From an uncultured Lachnospiraceae bacterium (lineage in GTDB: Bacteria; Bacillota; Clostridia; Lachnospirales; Lachnospiraceae): a stretch of 20,768 nt of DNA. The first letter of the stretch is position 1. Each line of letters begins with the position of its first letter. The notes beneath the pieces were generated by a model. It saw only the letters and a list, made by a program, of their open reading frames with translations. It was not told the origin of the DNA and did not search any database. The position numbers and the translations under genes were made by a program. Below are positions 1 through 5,808 of this stretch, piece after piece. Where the stretch lies: the NCBI GenBank assembly GCA_937891165.1, contig CALAEX010000099.1, positions 1 through 20,768 on the forward strand. Direction: 5' to 3'.

Positions 1-86
1 GTAACTGTGCAAAGCATCAGAGAGCTCTTACTGTAGCAGTAAAGAGAGCACGCCACGTTGCATTGATGCCATATACTTTAGATTAA
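1..86 (+). CDS. rpsR: 30S ribosomal protein S18, 3' end (partial)
   Basis: The first codon in frame begins at base 3 and the reading frame runs to TAA at 84-86. The 27 visible residues include NCAKHQRALTVAVKRARH and end in VALMPYTLD, the conserved C-terminal signature of bacterial S18 (family pattern CAKHQR...AIKRAR...ALLPY). S18 binds 16S rRNA in the platform of the small subunit next to S6. The 5' part lies outside the window; in related bacteria it usually follows rpsF and ssb, which cannot be checked here. The last nine codons occur again at 2553-2582. Confidence 0.95.
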   Translation, partial: NCAKHQRALTVAVKRARHVALMPYTLD

Positions 87-116
87 TCTTTGATTTGCAA
101 TAACCAAATAAGAATA

Positions 117-152
117 AGACCAATCATCTAGAACGGTGATTGGTCTTTTTTT
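117..152 (+). terminator. Rho-independent terminator of the rpsR operon
   Basis: A perfect 10-bp stem (117-126 with 137-146, arm AGACCAATCA) encloses a 10-nt loop and is followed by a run of seven T. It lies 30 bases after the rpsR stop. The terminator at 2628-2662 has a similar arm and the same TTGGTCTTTTTTTG end. Confidence 0.9.
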
Positions 153-204
153 GAGTTTATGAGAAAAAGTCTGTAAATACAGTGTTCTATGTTCTTAAAA
201 CATC

Positions 205-2208
205 TTATCTTAATTTAAACTTACCAACCAGTTCATTCAATGTAACTACCTGTGCTGCCAATTCTTCACTAGTTGCTGAAGTTTCTTCTGCCATTGCAGA
301 GTTATCTTGAATCCCTTTAGAAATTTCTTCAATTCCACTTCTAATCTGATTCATATTTTCCATTTGAGTAATCGCATTCTGTGCACTGTTCTGTATCATA
401 ATATTGACATCTTCAATTTTCTGTACAGATTGGATTAAGGATTCTAGTACTTGATTTGCAATTTCGTTTCCTGTTTCGATTTCATTGAGAGAAATTCCAA
501 TCAGATTGCGTGTAATATTTACTGCATTTGCACTTTCTGTTGCCAGTTTTCCAATTTCACTAGCAACAACTGCAAAACCTTTTCCAGCATTTCCAGCACG
601 AGCTGCTTCAATAGATGCATTTAAAGATAACAAATTCGTTTGTTCTGCAATATCTTCAATTGTCTTAATAATAGTAACTACTTGATTGGAAGCATCTTGA
701 ATCTTATTCATTGCTGCTTTCATATTTTCCATTTGCTTTTTGCTTTCTTCTATCATAGTAGCTGCATCTTTTGTATGTTCTGCGGACTGTTTTGCATCAT
801 TTTTATTACTTTCTACTTGTTCAGAAACTGTTAGTGATGTTGCTACCAATTCTTCTACAGATGCAGCCTGTGTTTGAGAACCTTCGGCTAATACTGTTGC
901 GGCTCTTGCTAGTTCATCGGAACCTGAACCAACTTGCATAGAAGTATTATGGATATTCTGCATAACAGCAATCATAGATTCCGAAATATTAATTAACGCA
1001 TCTTTTATTTTTCCAAACTCTCCTGCATAACTATATTTCAAATCAATGACTAGTTTCCCATTTGCAATTTTACCCAAAACATCAGAAATTTCATCAATGT
1101 AGTTAATATATTCCTTTAATCTCATTACTGTTTTTCTAATGGAATCTGCAAGTTCTCCAATTTCATCTTCTGATGTTACATCTAGTTTTACTTGAAGATT
1201 ACCTTTCGCAAGTTGCTGTGCTGTCTCATTTAATTCTTCTAATGGTTTTGTAATCTGAGCAGCAGCTTTTCTCATACTGATAAAAATTATTATAATTCCA
1301 ATGATAAAGATAGCAACTAACATAGCTCCCATCACGAATATGCTAGTATAATATTCGCTAATTGTGATACAACTGATGACCACATAACCAGTATCGCCTA
1401 CATTGGCTACATAACCAAACTTACCTTCTCCATTTGCTTTGTACTTCATAAGCTGTTCTTGATTATTAAGAACAGCATCCACTACTTCCTTTGAAATGTC
1501 CATATCCGAAATGTATGTATTGATATACTTTTTGTCAGGATGATAGATGAACATTCCTTCTGTAGAAAGCAACATAACATAGCCACTTTCCCCAATGACA
1601 TATTCACTAATGATATCCACAATATCATCCAGCAAAATATCCAAACCTGTAACACCAAGTACGCTTCCTGTACTACTATATAATGGCGTTGCTACTGTTA
1701 AAACCATTTTGCCTGTATTTACATCCTCGTATGGCTCTGTTAGAATGGTATAACCTACTTCGGTACATTTATACCATGGTCGGGATGATGCTTTCCAACC
1801 TTCTTCTGAGATATATCCGTCTGACATAAGAAGTGCATTGGAGTCTGAATCTGCCATCCATGCTGCTAAAATAGTATCTGGCTGAATACTCTGAACATCT
1901 TGCAATGCTTTCATTACATTTGCAAAATTTTCATTTTTTCTAATATCTTCGTAAGTTTTTGTTGTGTTCATATACGCTTGTATTTGACCATTTGTAGTCA
2001 TTCCTTCCGCTAAAGAACAATACTGATTAAAAAAGTCTGCTAATTGATAGGATGCTGACTCCGATTCTAGTGTTAATTCTGTATTGTTTGCTTCTGTAAT
2101 TAGAGAATTTGCAAGAATAACAACAGCAACGGCAACTATCACAAAAATAACACCAATACTCTTTCCTATTTTGGTCTGAATCTGGCTTGATATTCCTTTT
2201 CTCTTCAT
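205..2208 (-). CDS. Methyl-accepting chemotaxis protein with dCache sensor and two HAMP units
   Basis: This 667-residue transmembrane chemoreceptor would sense an extracellular ligand and control CheA through its cytoplasmic tip. TM1 is about residues 17-37. An extracellular dCache-type region follows (about 40-285), then TM2 (about 290-311), a HAMP domain (about 312-366), a second HAMP-like unit (about 375-410) and the methyl-accepting coiled coil. The tip sequence EQTNLLSLNASIEAARAG (522-539) is canonical. In the sensor, R143, W145, Y146, Y160, D162 and D190 are spaced almost as in amino-acid-binding dCache receptors such as PctA, but W138 stands where a Tyr is expected, so an amino-acid ligand is only an inference. 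No CheR-tethering pentapeptide is seen at the C-terminus. The start has a good site, AAGGAGA, about 10 bases upstream. The gene is a single unit pointing toward rpsR and lies between two rpsR tails. Confidence 0.95.
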   Translation of the reverse strand: MKRKGISSQIQTKIGKSIGVIFVIVAVAVVILANSLITEANNTELTLESESASYQLADFFNQYCSLAEGMTTNGQIQAYMNTTKTYEDIRKNENFANVMKALQDVQSIQPDTILAAWMADSDSNALLMSDGYISEEGWKASSRPWYKCTEVGYTILTEPYEDVNTGKMVLTVATPLYSSTGSVLGVTGLDILLDDIVDIISEYVIGESGYVMLLSTEGMFIYHPDKKYINTYISDMDISKEVVDAVLNNQEQLMKYKANGEGKFGYVANVGDTGYVVISCITISEYYTSIFVMGAMLVAIFIIGIIIIFISMRKAAAQITKPLEELNETAQQLAKGNLQVKLDVTSEDEIGELADSIRKTVMRLKEYINYIDEISDVLGKIANGKLVIDLKYSYAGEFGKIKDALINISESMIAVMQNIHNTSMQVGSGSDELARAATVLAEGSQTQAASVEELVATSLTVSEQVESNKNDAKQSAEHTKDAATMIEESKKQMENMKAAMNKIQDASNQVVTIIKTIEDIAEQTNLLSLNASIEAARAGNAGKGFAVVASEIGKLATESANAVNITRNLIGISLNEIETGNEIANQVLESLIQSVQKIEDVNIMIQNSAQNAITQMENMNQIRSGIEEISKGIQDNSAMAEETSATSEELAAQVVTLNELVGKFKLR

Positions 2209-2232
2209 CTTAAATAGTCTCCTTTACATTAG

Positions 2233-2264
2233 TCTATGATTTGATTTTTTTATCAAGTCATAGA
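2233..2264 (-). promoter_or_regulatory. Inverted repeat at the 5' end of the mcp transcript
   Basis: TCTATGATTTGAT (2233-2245) and ATCAAGTCATAGA (2252-2264) form a 13-bp stem with one G-T pair around a six-base loop. It starts about where transcription from the promoter at 2268-2296 should begin, so it could be an operator or a 5'-leader stem. Its T-run is in the loop, so it does not look like a normal terminator. Confidence 0.5.
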
Positions 2265-2267
2265 TAT

Positions 2268-2296
2268 ATTTTACTATTTTTTATTTGGTATTTCAA
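2268..2296 (-). promoter_or_regulatory. Sigma-A-type promoter of the chemoreceptor gene
   Basis: On the minus strand, TTGAAA (2291-2296) and TAAAAT (2268-2273) are separated by exactly 17 bases. The predicted start is near 2261, giving a leader of about 50 bases. No sigma-D-type GCCGATAT element is seen in front of this gene. Confidence 0.6.
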
Positions 2297-2303
2297 TACA
2301 TTT

Positions 2304-2322
2304 AACGTGATTTTTATCACAA
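2304..2322. promoter_or_regulatory. CRP/FNR-family-like palindrome upstream of the mcp promoter
   Basis: GTGAT (2307-2311) and ATCAC (2316-2320) flank TTTT. On the minus strand this reads TGTGA-N6-TCACG, close to the TGTGA-N6-TCACA consensus of CRP/FNR-family regulators. Its centre lies about 50 bases upstream of the predicted mcp start, not at the usual -41.5 or -61.5. No regulator gene is in the window; the call is by motif only. Confidence 0.35.
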
Positions 2323-2552
2323 AAAGGAGGATGTTCTTATTTTAGAAAAAGCGGTTGTAATGTCAGTCATACATTGATTGTAGATGTAAAAATAGGGTGA
2401 TTTTTAGAGTGAATTTTGCTCATTTGACCATAATTTTGACCAAGAATTTTGTACAAAAGGGTGCATATATGGTGTGGAATGTCTATTGAAAAAGTGGAGA
2501 TGATGTAGTAAATATAAGGAATGGTGTGTATATGGTGATGGACTCTTTGTGA

Positions 2553-2582
2553 GTTGCATTGATGCCATATACTCTTGACTAA
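2553..2582 (+). repeat. Second copy of the rpsR 3' end (displaced tail)
   Basis: Bases 2553-2573 are identical to 57-77 inside rpsR (21 of 21). The next nine bases differ at three positions, all synonymous, so the stretch still encodes VALMPYTLD and stop. Upstream similarity ends abruptly at 2553, where an in-frame TGA precedes the GTT codon, so this is not a gene. A terminator follows, as it does after rpsR. The pattern is what integration into the 3' end of a gene leaves behind; no integrase is present. Confidence 0.85.
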
Positions 2583-2627
2583 GCCTGATAAATAAAATAA
2601 AGGGTTAGTAGCTATTAAAGAAAATTT

Positions 2628-2662
2628 GACCAACTATTAGGAATAGTAGTTGGTCTTTTTTT
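2628..2662 (+). terminator. Rho-independent terminator after the displaced rpsR tail
   Basis: GACCAACTA (2628-2636) pairs perfectly with 2647-2655 and is followed by seven T. It resembles the rpsR terminator at 117-152, and similarity continues about 15 bases beyond it (TTTATG...AAAAAG). It may also end minus-strand transcription from the GGDEF gene, though the T-run on that side is weak. Confidence 0.85.
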
Positions 2663-2684
2663 GCTATTTATGAAAAAGCATGGA

Positions 2685-4277
2685 TTATTTTGTTGAAATA
2701 TCGTTAAAAAAAGTAATACAGTCACGGCCTTTCTTTTTAGATTCATAAAGTGCAATATCTGCATTATTATATAGTTCAATAAAAGATACTGGTAAAGTAG
2801 TTAAAAGCATAATACCAATACTAGCAGAAATATGGATAGAACAGTCTTCAATAGGAATATTACGAATTTGTTGTGATAATTGTGTTAAACGTACTGTTAA
2901 TAGTTCACGTAATTCGTTTTCTTGATGATGAGGATTATGAATAAAAATAATAAATTCGTCACCGCCAAGTCTTCCAATAATATCATGTTCACGGAAACTT
3001 CTTTTTAAAAGAGTACCAACAGTAGATAATACTCTATCACCTGCGAGGTGACCATAGGTATCATTTACTGTTTTAAAATAATCTAAGTCACAAATGATTA
3101 AAGCAGCACTTCCTGTCAATTCTTCTTCGGAAATTTTTTGAAGAATGAGTTTTTGTGCCGTCTGTCTATTGTAAACTTGTGTTAATTCATCTATTTCGGA
3201 AAGATTTTTAAGTTGTTGGTTTTCTCGTAAAATTTCTGCTTGTTCTTGTAAGAGTTCTTCTAATTGAACTTTAGCAATTAAGCTATTACAAAAACTTTCT
3301 TTGCGTAATTTATTGTTTTGTTCATTGATATAGTAGTATTCAATAATTGCGTTTTGTTTTTTTTGTTCTTCTTGCATAATATCATAATATTCAATCATAA
3401 CTTCTTGACAATATAATTGAAAGTTAATATTATCCATTTTTTTTGCCATCATTTTTAATATGTGGATATATTGTTGACCAATTTCTTTATCTTGCAGTTG
3501 ATAAATCACAGATTTTAAACGTAGTAGAGCAGTAAAAATGTGAGAATCATCGGAAAATAGAGGAATCTTTTCAAATAGCTGTAAAAGGAGTTTCTCTGCT
3601 TTTGTCAAGTTGTTTTCTTTAAAATAATAAAGAATCTCATTTACACATAAAATAGAGGCAAGCATTCTGCTTTTTTCTTCATTGATTAACGGTGTAATAA
3701 TAGGTAAATATTCTTTTGCAATATCTTCTCTGTCTAACATTAAAGAAGATTCTATAATATTCATAATAATAATAACATAAGGTTCATCATTAGTTAAATT
3801 CCCTTGTTCACGATAAAGTTTTGCTTGTTTAAAGTAATCGAGAGCCTTGTCATGTACTTTAAGGTCACTGAACATATCCCCAATATTATTGAGAATACGA
3901 CTAGTTAAATCAAAATTTTGCACAGATTTTGCTGTAAAAAGACCTTTTAAATAATAATCTAGCGCTAGAAACTGTTCTGACATCAAAGAATAAGTAATTC
4001 CTAACATATTGCAGCTGGTAATATAATATTCTGAGTATTGATAAAGAGAACTAATTTCATAACAAAGAGAAGCATGTTGCAAACACAGTTGAATGTTTCC
4101 TTTTTGATTGTGAAATAAAGCTAAAAATTTGTGAGCTATCGCTTCTGCAAAGTGGTTTTTTTCCTTTTCTGCAAGGCGTAATAACTGATTTGCTAAGTTC
4201 ATAAGCTCAGAATTAATACTAATGTCAGAGTGATATTGTTCTAGCTGTTTTAGAAGTTGGTTAATTTCTTGACTCAT
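2685..4277 (-). CDS. TPR-repeat diguanylate cyclase (GGDEF)
   Basis: A 530-residue soluble protein with no signal peptide or membrane helix. Residues about 25-300 are helical with TPR-like repeats, for example CNMLGITYSLMSEQFLALDYY (split: CNMLGITYSLM, then SEQFLALDYY) and ILNNIGDMFSDLKVHDKALDY. A probable coiled coil (about 320-358) leads to a GGDEF domain starting at DELTQVYNR (363-371). The active-site loop is intact (RLGGDEF, 436-442), with metal-binding DLDYFK (397-402), and an inhibitory I-site RxxD (R429, D432) lies five residues before GGDEF. The protein should therefore make c-di-GMP from GTP and be product-inhibited. The TPR part is presumably the sensing or partner-binding module; its ligand is unknown. 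The gene is divergent from asnA and has a sigma-D-like promoter. Confidence 0.93.
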   Translation of the reverse strand: MSQEINQLLKQLEQYHSDISINSELMNLANQLLRLAEKEKNHFAEAIAHKFLALFHNQKGNIQLCLQHASLCYEISSLYQYSEYYITSCNMLGITYSLMSEQFLALDYYLKGLFTAKSVQNFDLTSRILNNIGDMFSDLKVHDKALDYFKQAKLYREQGNLTNDEPYVIIIMNIIESSLMLDREDIAKEYLPIITPLINEEKSRMLASILCVNEILYYFKENNLTKAEKLLLQLFEKIPLFSDDSHIFTALLRLKSVIYQLQDKEIGQQYIHILKMMAKKMDNINFQLYCQEVMIEYYDIMQEEQKKQNAIIEYYYINEQNNKLRKESFCNSLIAKVQLEELLQEQAEILRENQQLKNLSEIDELTQVYNRQTAQKLILQKISEEELTGSAALIICDLDYFKTVNDTYGHLAGDRVLSTVGTLLKRSFREHDIIGRLGGDEFIIFIHNPHHQENELRELLTVRLTQLSQQIRNIPIEDCSIHISASIGIMLLTTLPVSFIELYNNADIALYESKKKGRDCITFFNDISTK

Positions 4278-4403
4278 ATCTCTTTTTATTAACAGAGGAA
4301 GTGCTAGTGCACAAAATTCTTGCTGTTCCTTTCTACGATAGCATATTTTTATATATTTATTTCTAATAAGAATTTATTTATGGGAAAAAGTATATATAAA
4401 AAT

Positions 4404-4431
4404 ATATCGGCATAAAATAGCACAATGATTA
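4404..4431 (-). promoter_or_regulatory. Sigma-D (sigma-28)-like promoter of the GGDEF gene
   Basis: On the minus strand, GCCGATAT (4404-4411) matches the Bacillus subtilis sigma-D -10 consensus at all eight bases. TAAT (4428-4431) lies 16 bases upstream, close to the TAAA -35 consensus. The leader would be about 120 bases. If real, this puts the c-di-GMP enzyme in the motility regulon. Confidence 0.45.
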
Positions 4432-4491
4432 GTCATATTGAAAAAATAGTAAATAAATAAGTAATGAAACAGATTGTGACTTAAATTTTTC

Positions 4492-4520
4492 TTGCTATTT
4501 TATAAAAAAACTGGTACACT
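4492..4520 (+). promoter_or_regulatory. Sigma-A-type promoter of asnA
   Basis: TTGCTA (4492-4497) and TACACT (4515-4520) are 17 bases apart. Overlapping the -10 is a short inverted repeat, CACTAA/TTAGTG (4517-4522 with 4530-4535). The 314-base gap between the divergent genes otherwise shows only AT-rich sequence. No T-box signature was found in it. Confidence 0.55.
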
Positions 4521-4591
4521 AATGGAAATTTAGTGGATGAAAGTAAGGTCGGCAAAAAGTAAGTTGGCAAGATTTTCAGAATGGAGTAATT

Positions 4592-5602
4592 ATGGAACAA
4601 TTTTATATACCAGAAGGGTATCGTTCGGAACTTAGTATTAAAGAAACACAAAGAGCAATAAAGAGTGTGAAAGACCACTTTGAACGACAGTTAGCAAAAA
4701 AATTGAATTTGACAAGAGTTTCTGCCCCATTGTTTGTTAAGCCAGAATCTGGTTTAAATGATAATTTGAATGGTGTAGAGCGTCCTGTTTCCTTTGGAAT
4801 TAAAGAGCAAAATGATGCACAAGTAGAAATTGTACATTCTTTAGCAAAGTGGAAACGTTTGGCATTAAAGCAATATGGATTTTCTTATGGAGAAGGTCTT
4901 TATACAGATATGAATGCGATTCGTAGAGATGAGGATACAGATAATCTCCACTCTATCTTTGTAGACCAGTGGGATTGGGAAAAAATTATTTTACACGATG
5001 AACGTAACGTAGAAACATTAAAGCATGTAGTGCGTAAAGTATATGCTGCACTACGGGAAACAGAGCATTATATGGCAGATAAATATGATTACATTGAAGA
5101 AATTTTGCCTGAAGAAATTGCTTTTGTAACAACACAAGAATTAGAAAATATGTATCCGAATGATACGCCAAAAGAAAGAGAACATAAGATTGCTCGCTTA
5201 AAAGGAGCAGTATTTATTATGCAGATTGGAGGAACTTTAGCTTCTGGAGAACGTCATGATGGCAGAGCACCTGACTATGATGATTGGCAGTTAAATGGAG
5301 ATATTATTGTGTATTATCCTGTTTTAGATATTGCATTAGAACTTTCTTCGATGGGTATTCGTGTAGACGAAGAAACATTGGCAAAACAATTAAAGATTGC
5401 AGGATGTGAAGATAGAGCAGAGTTACCTTTCCAAAAAGCAGTATTAAATAGAGAATTGCCTTATACCGTAGGTGGAGGTATTGGACAGTCACGTATTTGT
5501 ATGTTCTTTTTACATAAAGCACACATTGCAGAAGTACAGTCCTCTATTTGGCCAGATGAGACACTGAAACTTGCACAGGAAAGAGGTATTCAATTCTTGT
5601 AA
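4592..5602 (+). CDS. asnA: Aspartate-ammonia ligase (asparagine synthetase A)
   Basis: A 336-residue cytoplasmic enzyme that makes asparagine from aspartate and ammonia with ATP cleavage to AMP. It resembles a class II aminoacyl-tRNA synthetase core and usually acts as a homodimer. Length is normal (E. coli AsnA is 330). Family motifs are present in order: HSLAKWKR (82-89), EGLYTDMNAIRRDED (101-115), VDQWDWE (124-130), RAPDYDDW (about 225-232), LSSMGIRVD (about 251-259) and GGGIGQSR (about 293-300). The start follows GGAG about nine bases upstream. It is a single gene with its own promoter, converging on the transporter-glycosidase gene with a structured repeat between them. Confidence 0.97.
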   Translation: MEQFYIPEGYRSELSIKETQRAIKSVKDHFERQLAKKLNLTRVSAPLFVKPESGLNDNLNGVERPVSFGIKEQNDAQVEIVHSLAKWKRLALKQYGFSYGEGLYTDMNAIRRDEDTDNLHSIFVDQWDWEKIILHDERNVETLKHVVRKVYAALRETEHYMADKYDYIEEILPEEIAFVTTQELENMYPNDTPKEREHKIARLKGAVFIMQIGGTLASGERHDGRAPDYDDWQLNGDIIVYYPVLDIALELSSMGIRVDEETLAKQLKIAGCEDRAELPFQKAVLNRELPYTVGGGIGQSRICMFFLHKAHIAEVQSSIWPDETLKLAQERGIQFL

Positions 5603-5611
5603 TTTTTTAGA

Positions 5612-5668
5612 AAGCCGTACTCTATATTGGTATCTTCTAGCACACGCTCTCGCTTTTGCAAACGGCTT
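5612..5668. repeat. Left flank of structured repeat 1, possible degenerate extra copy
   Basis: AAGCCGT (5612-5618) pairs with ACGGCTT (5662-5668), enclosing a stretch with the 13-mer ACACGCTCTCGCT (5642-5654). The same 13-mer occurs at 20594-20606 in repeat 2, and its reverse complement is nearly matched at the right end of repeat 1 (5757-5769). The region may be the remnant of another copy in reverse orientation, or an alternative pairing partner for repeat 1. Confidence 0.45.
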
Positions 5669-5800
5669 ACTCTAGTGGGATGCTAAGGAAGACCGTAAAG
5701 AGACGTTCGCACTTAGCGAGGTTTTTTCGAGCTTAGTGCGGCTACGTCTCGTCCCGAGCGAAAGCGTGTCTGACGAGCACCCACTAGAGTAGACGTTTTT
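5660..5800. repeat. Structured repeat, copy 1 (between convergent asnA and MFS-GH2 genes)
   Basis: An outer stem pairs 5668-5684 with 5776-5791 (16 bp, one bulged A) and is extended by AAACG/CGTTT. A run of five T follows on the plus strand, so the whole structure could serve as the asnA terminator. Inside is a conserved core: GAGACGT (5700-5706) pairs with 5744-5750, and 5708-5717 pairs with 5731-5740 with one T-T mismatch. Bases 5700-5770 align without gaps to the reverse complement of 20593-20663, with 56 of 71 identical. The core is visibly more GC-rich than its surroundings and no open reading frame is apparent in it. Confidence 0.85.
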
Positions 5801-5808
5801 ATGTGAAA

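Noticed and set aside
2553..2582. A second functional S18 gene or ordinary pseudogene
   Set aside because: Only nine codons and the stop are present, the similarity stops sharply at 2553, and an in-frame stop directly precedes them; a decayed full copy should leave more upstream similarity.
2367..2633. 88-residue minus-strand open frame between the mcp and GGDEF genes
   Set aside because: It reads backwards through the displaced rpsR tail, has low-complexity His/Ile-rich content and no convincing ribosome binding site.
4380..4591. T-box leader for asnA
   Set aside because: No sequence resembling the AGGGTGGNACCGCG antiterminator core, and no terminator hairpin before the gene; a plain promoter explains the region.
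5600..5808. CRISPR array or tRNA gene in the GC-rich gap
   Set aside because: There are no evenly spaced direct repeats, and no cloverleaf or TTCGANNC-plus-acceptor arrangement could be found; the structure is nested inverted repeats.
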